NCBI GenBank assembly: GCA_013002305.1
Contig: JABDKG010000087.1
Coordinates: 124,001 to 188,000, forward strand
Direction: 5' to 3'
DNA length: 64,000 nt
From: Hellea sp.
GTDB lineage: Bacteria; Pseudomonadota; Alphaproteobacteria; Caulobacterales; Maricaulaceae
How positions within the stretch are numbered: the stretch's first letter is position 1; every line of letters starts with the position of its first letter. The notes under the pieces were generated by a model, which saw nothing but the letters and a program-made list of their open reading frames with translations, was not told where the DNA came from and ran no database searches. Both the position numbers and the translations under genes were made by a program. Positions 55,801-63,943 of this stretch are shown here, piece after piece.

Positions 55801-57386
55801 GTGTTGTGAAAACACCAGCTCGGACCGTTGAGAAGGTCGTACCGGCCATCACTAAAACTGAAACTCGCCGAATTGTGAAAACACCGGCGCGGGCAGTAGA
55901 AAAAGTGATCCCGGCTATCACCAAGACTGAAACACGCCGCGTCGTGAAGGAACCAGCCCGCACAGTAGAGCGTGTTGTTCCAGCCGTGACGAAGCAGGTT
56001 TCCCGTCGTGTAGTTAAAACGCCAGCTTCAACTGTTGAGAAAGTTATCCCAGCAGTGACTAAGCAGGTTACACGCCGCGTGGTGAAGGATCCGGCCCGTA
56101 CAGTTGAGAAAGTAATTCCAGCTGTCACGAAAACCGTGTCTCGCCAGGTTGTTAAGACGCCAGCTCGTACGATGGAAAAAGTTATTCCAGCCGTTACGCA
56201 GCAGGTTCAACGCCGCGTCGTTAAGGAACCAGCCCGGACAGTCGAGAAAGTAATCCCGGCCGTTACGAAAACTGTGACCCGTCGCGTTGAGAAGACCCCT
56301 GCTCGCTCTGTCGAGAAAGTCATCCCAGCTGTGACCAAGCAAGTTACTCGCCGCGTCGTCAAGACACCGGCCAGGACTGTTGAAAAGGTTATTCCAGCAG
56401 TGACGAAGACGGAAACTCGTCGTCGGATCAAAACGCCGGCCAGTACCCAACAGCGAGTCATCCCAGCGGTTACCAAACAGGTTACCCGCCGGGTAGTGAA
56501 AACGCCAATGCGGACTGAAGAACGTGTTATTCCAGCTGTGACCAAAACCATCACACGTCGTGTTGTTGACGGGACACCAGCAATGGAACGCCGCGTCATC
56601 CCAGCTGTCTATGATACGATTGAAGTCACCCGACTGGTTGAACCAGCGCGGACTGAGTCAGTCGTAACGCCAGCCGCGTACAAAACGGTCGTTAAGGAAA
56701 CACTGTTAACTCCTGAGAAAATCGAGTGGCGTCAGGTTCTTTGCGAAGCCAACGCGACATCGACCGTCATAATGGCTATCCAGCGAGCGCTGAAAACGGA
56801 AGGATATTACACTCACACGATTGATGGTGTCCTTGGTCAGCAGACATACGCAGCGGTTGAGGCCTATCAAAAAGCCAATGGCCTATCCACAGGCGGTGTG
56901 ACATTGACAACGGTTGAACGTCTCGGCGTCGATTGGAGATCGATGGTCTCACGCCGGTCAGGTGCAGTCTCTGGAACAGTTGGTTCAGGCGGATTTTCGA
57001 CAGGAACGTCAACTGGAACCTTCTCAGGCGGACAATCCGTAACGATAGGTTCGGCGACTTACTCCATCAATAGCTCAGGCCAAGTCCTGGATGCCGGTGG
57101 TGCTGTTATTGGCCGTGTTGACGGAAACGGAAACATTGTGAATGCTTCCGGGCAGATCATCGGACGTATGTCATCTATGACGACAACGACGACTACCGGT
57201 TCAGGAATGGCTTCTGGCGCAACAGGCGGCGGATCATCCATGAGCTTGGGTTCAGCTGGCGGTTACACGCTACGGGCCGATGGCATGGTCGTTAGCTCCT
57301 CAGGTGCTGTAATTGGTCGTGTTGACGAAAACGGCAACATCATCAATACTGCCGGTCAGATCATTGGACGCTGGGTTAGAAACTAA
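49884..57386 (+). CDS. giant secreted 23-residue-repeat protein with peptidoglycan-binding domain
   Basis: 2500 residues. Signal peptide about 1-20 (TLLMAVSAVVLTAPTIA). Cys33 begins the mature repeat region: two units at 39-84, a Gly/Ser-rich linker with a GRVD motif (85-161), array 1 of 44 units (162-1173), a linker with Cys1222 (1174-1225), array 2 of 45 units (1226-2284, with one 24-residue insert), then a PG_binding_1-type domain (about 2287-2350: IMAIQRALKTEGYYTHTIDG, TYAAVEAYQKANGL) and a Gly/Ser-rich tail with two more GRVD motifs. Every unit is 23 residues. I know of short envelope proteins with the same plan, a few such units and an EWR...C...PG-binding end; this looks like an extreme expansion. 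Presumably periplasmic or surface-located and wall-bound. GGGGG lies 8 nt before the ATG. Confidence 0.9.
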   Translation: MKRTLLMAVSAVVLTAPTIAQELPPGNPLPGECFARVLVPATYETSTEQVVQRAASEELRKIPARYETVTERVLVQEESYQLVPVGTSGYRYPSNVTFGGATYSIDANGMVRTQSAGSAGAAGTVIGRVDANGNVVGSDGSMLARSAVRVTATSTGSQTGALSPTFRTVTETVVVQEASTELFTVPAVYGTETETVVVKPETVEYVTVPATYETYNETVVVQEASTELVTVPPVFETVTETVVVQDATTQLVTIPAEYGTVSETVVVQPQSVDYVTVPPTYETVTETVVVQDASTQLVSVPATFDTVTETMVVKDASTELVTIPATFETVTETVVVQDATTQLVTVPPVFETVSETVVVQPQTVTYESIPATYGTVTETIVVQEASTELVTVPAVYETVSETVVVQPQTTELVTVPAVFGSVTETIVVQDASTELVTVPPVFGTVSETVVVQPQTVEYAVLPAEYETYNETIVVQEASTELATIPAEFGTVSETVVVQPASVEYVTMPAVFETVQEAVIVQEASSELVTVPPVYETVSETVVVQPQTVEYVTVPPVYDTVTETVVVQEASTELVTVPAVYGTVTETVVVQPASVTYETIPAVYETVQRPVVVQEASTELVTIPPVFETVTETVVVTPQTVTYKVIPAVYETVQEAVVVQAASTELVTVPPVYETVTETVMVQAQSVDYATIPATYETYNETIVVQEASNELITVPATFETVTETVVVQPQSVTYTTLPPVFDTVTETVVVQEASTELVIVPPVFETVSETVVVQPQTVDYVAVPATYETVQETVIVQEASTQLVTVPPVFETVSETVVVQPASVTYTTVPAVFETVTETVVVQEASTELVTVPAKYKTVTETVVVQEASTELVTIPAVFETVEESVVVQEASTELVTMPPVFETVTETVVVQAQSVDYVTVPATYETYNETVVVQEASTELVTVPAEYGTVTETVVVQDASTELVTIPAEYGTVSETVVVREASTELVSVPATFKTVTETVVVQPQSVTYESVPATYETYEEAVIVQEASSELIAVPATYKTVNETIVVQEATTELVTIPAEYETVTETVIVQPQTVEYVTTPAKFQSVQQTYVAEDGAEQLVVVPATFETVTETIVVQEASMRLEVVPATYRTVTETVVVRPETTDIDIIPATYETRSEQVLITPARQEWKSSAQAVNAGQFHSGTVNSNTRGQFTVFDGVNERIVESTQTTVSQTGEILCLVQIPAVYETITKQVVKTPARTVEKRIPAVTKTITRRVVDTPASTREIAVPAITDTITRRVVKTPARVVTQAASGSKTGTFTRSEIAQEARIAERVIPAVTKQVSRRVVKTPARTVEKVVPAVTQTVTRRVVDTPATTRQRTIPAVTKMETRRRIKTPARTVEKVIPAVTKTVTRRVVDKPAATQERVIPAVTKTETRRVVKTPARTMEKTIPAVTQQITRRVVKTPARTVEKVIPAVTKTETRRRIKTPARTAEKVIPAVTKQVTRRVVKEPARTVEKVIPAVTRMRQRRVVKTPAATQERVIPAVTKQVTRRVVDVPARTMEKVIPAITKQETRRVVKTPARTVEKTVPAVTKTVSRRVVKTPAATMEKVVPAITKVETRRVIKDAARTVEKVVPAVTKTVSRRVVKTPARTMEKVIPAVTKQETRRVVKTPGRTVEKVIPAVTKQVTRRVVKDPARTVQKAIPAITKTETRRRIKTPARTVEKVIPAVTKQVTRRIVKTPARTVEKVIPAITKMEQRRVIKTPARTVEQVIPAVTKQVSRRIVKTPASTMEKVIPAVTKMETSRVVKTPARTVEKTVPAVTKQVSRRVVKTPARSVEKVVPAITKQETRRIVKTPASTIEKVIPAVTKTLSRRVVKTPARTVEKVIPAITKMETRRVVKTPARTVEKAVPAVTKTVTRRVVKTPARTMEKTIPAVTKTETRRRIKTPARTVEKVVPAVTKTVTRRVVKEPARSVEKVIPAITKTETRRVVKTPARTVEKVVPAITKTETRRIVKTPARAVEKVIPAITKTETRRVVKEPARTVERVVPAVTKQVSRRVVKTPASTVEKVIPAVTKQVTRRVVKDPARTVEKVIPAVTKTVSRQVVKTPARTMEKVIPAVTQQVQRRVVKEPARTVEKVIPAVTKTVTRRVEKTPARSVEKVIPAVTKQVTRRVVKTPARTVEKVIPAVTKTETRRRIKTPASTQQRVIPAVTKQVTRRVVKTPMRTEERVIPAVTKTITRRVVDGTPAMERRVIPAVYDTIEVTRLVEPARTESVVTPAAYKTVVKETLLTPEKIEWRQVLCEANATSTVIMAIQRALKTEGYYTHTIDGVLGQQTYAAVEAYQKANGLSTGGVTLTTVERLGVDWRSMVSRRSGAVSGTVGSGGFSTGTSTGTFSGGQSVTIGSATYSINSSGQVLDAGGAVIGRVDGNGNIVNASGQIIGRMSSMTTTTTTGSGMASGATGGGSSMSLGSAGGYTLRADGMVVSSSGAVIGRVDENGNIINTAGQIIGRWVRN
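50367..53402 (+). repeat. array 1: 44 in-frame 69-bp units (acidic 23-residue repeats)
   Basis: 44 contiguous units with no indel. Positions 1-7 are V/I-P-A/P-x-Y/F-E-T, 8-14 VTETVVV, 15-23 either QEASTELVT (type A) or QPQTVEYVT (type B). Each typical unit has four Glu and no Lys or Arg, so about -4. The last unit degenerates to TPARQEWKS. Confidence 0.95.
53559..56735 (+). repeat. array 2: 45 in-frame 69-bp units (basic 23-residue repeats)
   Basis: Three units (53559-53765), a 72-nt insert (53766-53837), then 42 contiguous units (53838-56735). Positions 1-7 are I/V-P-A-V/I-T-K-x, 8-14 V/E-T/S-RRVVK-like, 15-23 TPARTVEKV-like. Typical charge about +5 per unit. The last units drift to TPEKIEWRQ, like the end of array 1. 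Confidence 0.95.
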
Positions 57387-57408
57387 CCTAATCCCAGTCT
57401 AAATTTTT

Positions 57409-57437
57409 AACCCGCGCGTCTCTCGCGCGGGTTTTTT
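57409..57437 (+). terminator. Rho-independent terminator of the giant gene
   Basis: AACCCGCGCG-tctct-CGCGCGGGTT, a 10-bp perfect stem followed by a T run, 23 nt after the stop codon. Confidence 0.92.
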
Positions 57438-57486
57438 CTTGGGAAATTCTAAGTAAAAAGAATTCTCAGGAAACATCAAAGCGGCG

Positions 57487-57515
57487 TTGACAAGAAAACG
57501 CCCGTCTGTATATAA
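57487..57515 (+). promoter_or_regulatory. sigma-70-type promoter of rplU-rpmA
   Basis: TTGACA, 17-nt spacer, ATATAA (overlapping TATATA and TATAAG), 107 nt before the rplU start. The consensus -35 and spacing make it convincing. Confidence 0.65.
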
Positions 57516-57621
57516 GCCCTCGAATTGGCCGCCATGACTCGCACATGTGAATCAATCTGGGCGGCCTCAATCTATTTTAAGCGCAGCCGCCCTTAAGGTT
57601 GCCATTGATAAGGATAAGACC

Positions 57622-57933
57622 ATGTTTGCAGTCATTCAGACAGGCGGTAAACAATACAAAGTTGCCAAAGACGATATAATTATTGTCGAAAAACTCGATG
57701 CCGAAGCCGGTAAATCTGTGTCTTTCAAGGACGTATTGGCCTGTGGTGAAGGCGCCAAAGTTAAAATTGGTGAGCCTTTAGTAAAAGGTGCCGAAGTTAA
57801 AGGCGAAGTATTGGAACAGCGTAAAGGCGAAAAAGTTATCGTCTTCAAGAAAAAGCGTCGTCAGACATATCGCCGTAAGCGCGGTCATCGTCAAAACGAA
57901 ACTGTTGTAAAGATTACGTCCATTACGGCCTAA
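57622..57933 (+). CDS. rplU: 50S ribosomal protein L21
   Basis: 103 residues starting [18 protein letters not shown] and containing [20 protein letters not shown], the standard L21. The frame is open 75 nt further upstream but the ATG at 57622 begins the conserved protein. Co-transcribed with rpmA 27 nt downstream. Confidence 0.96.
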   Translation: MFAVIQTGGKQYKVAKDDIIIVEKLDAEAGKSVSFKDVLACGEGAKVKIGEPLVKGAEVKGEVLEQRKGEKVIVFKKKRRQTYRRKRGHRQNETVVKITSITA

Positions 57934-57960
57934 GGCCCTGGACTAGAGAAGGAGACTCAA

Positions 57961-58230
57961 ATGGCTCATAAAAAAGCAGGTGGTTCATCCAATAATGGTC
58001 GCGATAGTGCTGGCCGTCGATTAGGCGTTAAGAAATTTGGCGGCGAAGTCGTCATTCCGGGAAATATTATTGTTCGTCAACGTGGAACTAAATTTTATCC
58101 AGGTGCCAATGTCGGCATGGGTAAAGACCACACTCTTTATGCTTTAACCGAAGGTAAAATTGAATTTGCGACAAAACGCAATAAGCGCACTTATGTTACT
58201 GTAGCTCCTCTGGAAAAAGCAGCAGAATAG
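57961..58230 (+). CDS. rpmA: 50S ribosomal protein L27
   Basis: 89 residues, [20 protein letters not shown] then [23 protein letters not shown], canonical L27 whose N-terminal tail reaches the peptidyl-transferase centre. AAGGAGA about 7 nt upstream is a strong ribosome binding site. Followed by a hairpin and then a terminator. Confidence 0.97.
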   Translation: MAHKKAGGSSNNGRDSAGRRLGVKKFGGEVVIPGNIIVRQRGTKFYPGANVGMGKDHTLYALTEGKIEFATKRNKRTYVTVAPLEKAAE

Positions 58231-58254
58231 CGACCTTTCTGATTATCAGGTCGC
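58230..58254 (+). other. hairpin just after the rpmA stop
   Basis: GCGACCT/AGGTCGC, 7-bp perfect stem with an 11-nt loop, starting at the last base of the stop codon. No U tract follows; it may protect the 3' end or assist the terminator at 58275. Confidence 0.4.
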
Positions 58255-58274
58255 CGCGGCGATCTGAATTTTGT

Positions 58275-58309
58275 AGGGAAATCGGATTGCCGGTTTCCCT
58301 TCTTTTTTG
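58275..58309 (+). terminator. Rho-independent terminator after rpmA
   Basis: AGGGAAATCGG-attg-CCGGTTTCCCT, an 11-bp stem with one T-G pair, followed by TTCTTTTTT. Confidence 0.85.
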
Positions 58310-58332
58310 CCCTGCGTTTGAGGACCGAAGCG

Positions 58333-58914
58333 ATGCGGGACATCATACATTCAGAACGGTTAGTCTTACGAGACTTAGAACTTAGTGATGCCGAGCGCTT
58401 CTCCAAATTCACCAGTGATTGGGAAATTGCCCGCATGACAGGCAGCATCCCTCACCCAATGCCCGTAATTTCAACCGAGATTAAGATCCTAACGATGCGT
58501 TCACAACGACGCCGCGGACTCGCTTACCCTTATGCCATTACGCTCGACGGACGCGATATTATTGGCGTTATGGACTTGTTTCGTAGATCCGACACGTCCG
58601 ACCATGAACTCGGGTATTGGGTCGCCCGGCCATATTGGGGCCTTGGGTACGCCAAAGAGGCCGGACAAGCGTTTATTCGCGAAGCTGTTAAATCGCTTAA
58701 AATTTCAAAAATTGTTGCTGGCGTATTTGCCGACAATCCAGCTTCCATGCGCGTTCTACGAAGTTTGGGATTCAAAAACATCGGCTCTGAAGGTGACTTT
58801 TTTTCCATGGCACGACTTGGTCATATGGAGAGTATCGGTTTTGAACTTGACCTGACTGCGCCCAGCGCAAAAAGCTTGCATCAGGACGGCGGCAAAGCCA
58901 TAGAAGCTTGCTAA
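58333..58914 (+). CDS. GNAT-family N-acetyltransferase (RimJ/RimL-like)
   Basis: 193 residues from the ATG at 58333 (AGGA 10 nt upstream; the frame is open from a TTG at 58318). Pattern RLVLRDLELSDAERFSKF, VMDLFRRSDTSDHELGYWVA, PYWGLGYAKEAGQAFIREA and ADNPASMRVLRSLGFKNIGS is that of RimJ/RimL-type acetyltransferases that modify alpha-amino groups or small molecules with acetyl-CoA. Substrate not determined. It lies between rpmA and obgE, 12 nt before obgE. Confidence 0.88.
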   Translation: MRDIIHSERLVLRDLELSDAERFSKFTSDWEIARMTGSIPHPMPVISTEIKILTMRSQRRRGLAYPYAITLDGRDIIGVMDLFRRSDTSDHELGYWVARPYWGLGYAKEAGQAFIREAVKSLKISKIVAGVFADNPASMRVLRSLGFKNIGSEGDFFSMARLGHMESIGFELDLTAPSAKSLHQDGGKAIEAC

Positions 58915-58920
58915 GGCTAA

Positions 58921-60009
<1,089 letters not shown>

Positions 60010-60020
60010 ATCCGTTTTCG

Positions 60021-61127
60021 ATGACCCGCCGATTAATAATTAAGGTCGGATCTGCCCTTCTTTATGATCAGAGCTCTCAAAGCTTTCGCGCAGAGTGGTT
60101 GTCTGAATTGGCAAGCGATATTGCTATGCTGCGTGAACACGATATTGACGTGGCAATCGTGTCATCAGGCGCGATAGCGCTGGGATGTCACCGACTGGGC
60201 CTACCGCGGGACAATCTAAGCTTGCCTCAGAAACAAGCCTGCGCGGCAACGGGTCAGGTTATACTTACACAGGCCTATGAAGCGGCGTTTGCCGAACATG
60301 GGATTCTCAGCGCCCAGATCCTGCTTACACTCAATGATACTGAAAACAGGCGCCGATGGCTCAATGCCCGCGCTACACTGTCAGAGTTAATAGCCTTGGG
60401 AATAGTCCCCATTATCAATGAAAACGACACGGTTGCGACCGATGAAATAAGATATGGCGACAATGATCGTTTGGCCGCCCGTACCGCTCAAATGACAGGC
60501 GCCGATACGCTCATTTTACTCTCCGATATCAACGGCCTCTATACAGAAGATCCACGCATTGAGAAATCGGCGCAGCATATTGAAATTATAAACAAAATCA
60601 CCCCAGATATCAGTGCAATGGGCGGCGACGCAAATGCCGTTGGCGGTCTCGGGTCGGGCGGAATGGCAACCAAGCTTATGGCCGCCCAAATTGCGACACA
60701 AGCGGGATGCTCTATGTGTATTATGGACGGCCGCGAGAGCCGGCCGATCAAACGGCTTTTAGGCGACGAAAAAGCGAGCTGGTTTCAAGCGGCCCGTAAC
60801 CCCAAAGACGCCAGACGACAATGGATAATGGGCCATCTTGATATAAAAGGCACGATTACAATTGACGATGGCGCTCTTACAGCACTTAAAGCAGGGAAAA
60901 GCCTATTGGCTGCAGGTATTACCGCGCAACACGGGGAGTTTATCAAAGGCGACACTGTTTCGGTATTGTCGCGTGAAAAAGTGGAAGTCGCCCGCGGAAT
61001 TATAGCCTATAACGCCGCTGAAACAGAAAAAATCGCCGGTCGAAAATCTTCGGAGTTTCAAAGCATATTGGGCTATGACAATGGTATGGCGTTGATCCAT
61101 AGAGATAATTTGGTGATGACAGGCTAA
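60021..61127 (+). CDS. proB: glutamate 5-kinase
   Basis: First step of proline synthesis: phosphorylates glutamate. 368 residues from the ATG at 60021; a GTG at 59997 inside obgE would add eight. The amino-acid kinase domain shows LIIKVGSALL, AIVSSGAIALGCHRLGL, INENDTVATDEIRYGDNDRL and GSGGMATKLMAA; a C-terminal PUA domain starts about residue 275 (KGTITIDDGALTALKAGKSL). The stop overlaps the proA start by one base. Confidence 0.93.
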   Translation: MTRRLIIKVGSALLYDQSSQSFRAEWLSELASDIAMLREHDIDVAIVSSGAIALGCHRLGLPRDNLSLPQKQACAATGQVILTQAYEAAFAEHGILSAQILLTLNDTENRRRWLNARATLSELIALGIVPIINENDTVATDEIRYGDNDRLAARTAQMTGADTLILLSDINGLYTEDPRIEKSAQHIEIINKITPDISAMGGDANAVGGLGSGGMATKLMAAQIATQAGCSMCIMDGRESRPIKRLLGDEKASWFQAARNPKDARRQWIMGHLDIKGTITIDDGALTALKAGKSLLAAGITAQHGEFIKGDTVSVLSREKVEVARGIIAYNAAETEKIAGRKSSEFQSILGYDNGMALIHRDNLVMTG

Positions 61128-62398
61128 TGACAACGACACTGACGGATATGATGGCGGACATTGGCCGCGAGGCGCGGCAGGCCAGCCAAATACTCGCGCT
61201 CGCCACCGCATCGCAAAAAAATCAAGCGCTAATCGAGATGGCTCGAAGGTTGCGCCAATCGAGCGAGGAAATTTGCGAGGCAAACCGGCAAGACGTGACT
61301 GCCGCTGCTGAAAAAGGCCTAAGCCCGGCTATGATTGACCGTTTATTGCTATCTGACAATCGAATTGAATCCATGGCTTCTAGCCTTGAGTCTATATCGG
61401 CAATGGACGACCCAGTTGGCAAACTTGAAGCGAGCTGGCAACAGCCAAACGGCCTTAAATTCTCAAAGGTCAAAATTCCCATAGGCGTAATCGGCATGAT
61501 CTATGAAAGCCGGCCAAATGTGACGGCTGATGCCGGGGCATTGTGTCTGAAAGCCGGGAACGCCTGCATTTTAAGAGGCGGGTCAGAAAGTCTAGGTTCC
61601 AACAAAGCAATTTACAAAGCCCTGCTTGGTGGGCTTAAGGCCGCGGGCTTGCCCGAGACCTCAATACAGCTCATACCAACGTCTGACCGGTCAGCTGTCG
61701 GCATGTTGCTCGGCGGACTAAACGACAATGTTGATTTGATCATTCCGCGCGGCGGAAAAGGGCTGATCGCGCGCGTGCAAAGCGATGCTCGCGTGCCAGT
61801 ATTGGCGCATTTAGAAGGGCTGTGCCATAGCTATATTCATCAAGATGCAGATCCCGCCATGGCCCAGTCCATTGTCGTCAACGCGAAAATGCGGCGCACC
61901 GGAGTATGCGGCTCAACTGAAACTCTGTTAATCGACCGCGCGATTGCAGGCTCTGTATTGCCTGAAATTGTAGTGGCATTGGTTGATTCGGGGTGTGAAA
62001 TTAGGGGTGATGACGCTTCCAGAGCTATTGCATCATCAATCACCAAAAGAGCTACGGAAGAAGATTTTCGGACTGAATATTTAGCTCCGGTTATCAGCGT
62101 GAAAATCGTCGAAGGCGTGATTGAGGCTATTGGCCATATAAATAGCTATGGCAGCGGCCACACTGATGCGATTATCACTGAAAATCAGGCCATTGCCGAT
62201 CAGTTTCAGCGCGAGGTGGATAGCTCTATTGTAATGCACAACGCCTCGACACAATTTGCTGATGGCGGCGAATTTGGGTTTGGCGCCGAGATCGGAATAT
62301 CGACCGGGCGTCTCCATGCGAGAGGACCTGTTGGTGCTGAGCATCTCACGACGTTTAAATATCTCGTGCACGGTTCCGGCCAGGTGCGCCCCGAATGA
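61127..62398 (+). CDS. proA: gamma-glutamyl phosphate reductase
   Basis: Second proline-synthesis step, NADPH-dependent reduction of gamma-glutamyl phosphate. 423 residues with IGVIGMIYESRPNVTADAGA, CILRGGSES, VNAKMRRTGVCGSTETLLI (catalytic Cys) and TGRLHARGPVGAEHLTTFKY. Overlaps proB (TAATG) and nadD by 4 nt. Confidence 0.96.
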   Translation: MTTTLTDMMADIGREARQASQILALATASQKNQALIEMARRLRQSSEEICEANRQDVTAAAEKGLSPAMIDRLLLSDNRIESMASSLESISAMDDPVGKLEASWQQPNGLKFSKVKIPIGVIGMIYESRPNVTADAGALCLKAGNACILRGGSESLGSNKAIYKALLGGLKAAGLPETSIQLIPTSDRSAVGMLLGGLNDNVDLIIPRGGKGLIARVQSDARVPVLAHLEGLCHSYIHQDADPAMAQSIVVNAKMRRTGVCGSTETLLIDRAIAGSVLPEIVVALVDSGCEIRGDDASRAIASSITKRATEEDFRTEYLAPVISVKIVEGVIEAIGHINSYGSGHTDAIITENQAIADQFQREVDSSIVMHNASTQFADGGEFGFGAEIGISTGRLHARGPVGAEHLTTFKYLVHGSGQVRPE

Positions 62399-62982
62399 AT
62401 TATGAAGGTCTGTCCATCGGCCTTTTTGGCGGCTCGTTTAATCCGGCACATGCAGGACATTTGCACGTTGCTCGAACCGGCCTAAGGGCATTGGGACTTG
62501 ATCAAGTCTGGTGGATGGTCAGCCCGCAAAATCCGTTAAAACCGGCCCAACCTAGCTATGAGAGCCGCGTTGCGACTGTTGAAGCGTTAGACCTTCCTTA
62601 CGACATGAAAATTTCTCATATGGAAATGATGTTTGGCACCCAATATACCGTCGACACACTTCGCGCCGCACGGCAAAAATGGCCGAACGCCAATTTCGTT
62701 TTTTTAATGGGCGCGGATAATTTTCTTCAACTTCCAAAATGGAGGTCATGGAAAACCATCATGGAAACTGTACCAGTAGCCGTTATCGCCCGCCCCGGAA
62801 AAAATCATAGTGCTATTCGTTCTCGCTTGGGCAAAGCAGCTCAGATTTATCGGAATTACCGAATTAGCGAAAGAGATGCTGATGTTTTGAAATATTATCT
62901 GCCTCCCGCCTGGACCTACCTCACGCCGCCAATGAACGCATTATCGTCCACGGCCATTCGCAAGTCGCGGTCAAAACGGTAG
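62395..62982 (+). CDS. nadD: nicotinate-nucleotide adenylyltransferase
   Basis: Converts nicotinate mononucleotide and ATP to deamido-NAD. 195 residues: GLFGGSFNPAHAGHLHVA holds the HxGH adenylyltransferase motif, VWWMVSPQNPLKP follows, and the end has LSSTAIRKS (SxTxxR). Overlaps proA by 4 nt; the next gene rsfS starts 44 nt later. nadD-rsfS-rlmH is a conserved group. Confidence 0.95.
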   Translation: MNYEGLSIGLFGGSFNPAHAGHLHVARTGLRALGLDQVWWMVSPQNPLKPAQPSYESRVATVEALDLPYDMKISHMEMMFGTQYTVDTLRAARQKWPNANFVFLMGADNFLQLPKWRSWKTIMETVPVAVIARPGKNHSAIRSRLGKAAQIYRNYRISERDADVLKYYLPPAWTYLTPPMNALSSTAIRKSRSKR

Positions 62983-63026
62983 ACCCGTGTGAAGCGCTGT
63001 GGTAAAAGATACATACGTCAGAGAAA

Positions 63027-63458
63027 ATGGAGCCTAAGCTGACCCAAAAGAAAATCGCGAGTTCAAAAAAGAAACTCCCCGAAGCTGATCCTGCAAAGGA
63101 AATATCGGACATTGTGCTTGATGTTTTAAATGATAACTCCGCCCAAGACACACTCACCATAGACATAAGAGGCAAATCATCAGTCGCAGATATGATGATC
63201 GTGACCTGTGGTCGGTCTAACCGCCATGTCGGCGCGCTAGCCGACTACGTCGTAAAAGAGCTCAAGGAAAAAGATTTTCGTCCGCGTGGCGTTGAAGGCC
63301 AAATGGGCAATGATTGGGTCTTGATCGATGTGGGTGATGTTATTGTTCATATCTTCAGACCAGAAGTTCGCGCCTTCTATAATCTCGAAAAAATATGGTC
63401 TGTACCCCTTCCAGACTCTGTGCAAAAAATTAGCGACAGCTCTTACGATCCCGAATGA
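63027..63458 (+). CDS. rsfS: ribosome silencing factor RsfS
   Basis: 143 residues. The core starts ISDIVLDVLNDNSAQDTLTI and includes DMMIVTCGRSNRHVGALADY, EGQMGNDWVLIDVGDVIVHI and FRPEVRAFYNLEKIW. Binds L14 on the 50S subunit and blocks joining under starvation. The first about 28 residues are a Lys-rich extension (KLTQKKIASSKKKLPEA). Overlaps rlmH by 4 nt. Confidence 0.95.
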   Translation: MEPKLTQKKIASSKKKLPEADPAKEISDIVLDVLNDNSAQDTLTIDIRGKSSVADMMIVTCGRSNRHVGALADYVVKELKEKDFRPRGVEGQMGNDWVLIDVGDVIVHIFRPEVRAFYNLEKIWSVPLPDSVQKISDSSYDPE

Positions 63459-63925
63459 AAATTTTCATTCGTTGCGGCGGCGTGATTCGCTCAGGGTCTG
63501 AGCGGGAACTTATCGACGAATACCTCAAACGCGCTTCTGGATTGGTCCAGAATTGCGGCATTCATTCAATCGTCGAACAACAGGTGGATTTGCGAAAATT
63601 CGATAGCCGCGCCGCCGGGACGCGAAAACTATTCGAAGATATTTCCGCCGGCTCACAAATCATCGCGATGGATGAACGCGGTAAAGACCTGACGTCCCGA
63701 AAAATCAGCCAATTCATTCAGTCCCAAAGCTTGGATGGATGCCCGGCTCTATATTTTGTGATCGGCGGCGCTGACGGTTTTGACCCTGAGTTTATTCCAA
63801 ACAATGCCCGCAAATGGTCTTTGGGGTCACAAACATGGCCGCATAAATTGCTGCGGGCGATGCTGTGCGAACAAATGTATCGAGCGCTGTCAATTTTATC
63901 GGGTTCGCCCTATCATCGAGATTGA
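63455..63925 (+). CDS. rlmH: 23S rRNA pseudouridine-1915 N3-methyltransferase
   Basis: SPOUT-class methyltransferase for helix 69 of 23S rRNA. 156 residues: FVIGGADGFDPEF, KWSLGSQTWPHKLLRAMLCEQMYRALSILSGSPYHRD is the typical C-terminal end, including the knot and substrate loop. Normal length. Confidence 0.95.
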   Translation: MKIFIRCGGVIRSGSERELIDEYLKRASGLVQNCGIHSIVEQQVDLRKFDSRAAGTRKLFEDISAGSQIIAMDERGKDLTSRKISQFIQSQSLDGCPALYFVIGGADGFDPEFIPNNARKWSLGSQTWPHKLLRAMLCEQMYRALSILSGSPYHRD

Positions 63926-63943
63926 TCTTGGTCTGGGAATTTC

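Noticed and set aside
54932..56128. Long antisense open frame (398 codons) inside array 2, and others at 53799-54893, 54446-54889 and 56207-56599
   Set aside because: The 69-bp period repeats the same stop-free reverse frame; the sense frame has the signal peptide, domain ends and ribosome binding site.
50367..56735. CRISPR-like or satellite-like array
   Set aside because: The 69-bp period has no spacers, is a multiple of three throughout, and stays in one reading frame with conserved protein.
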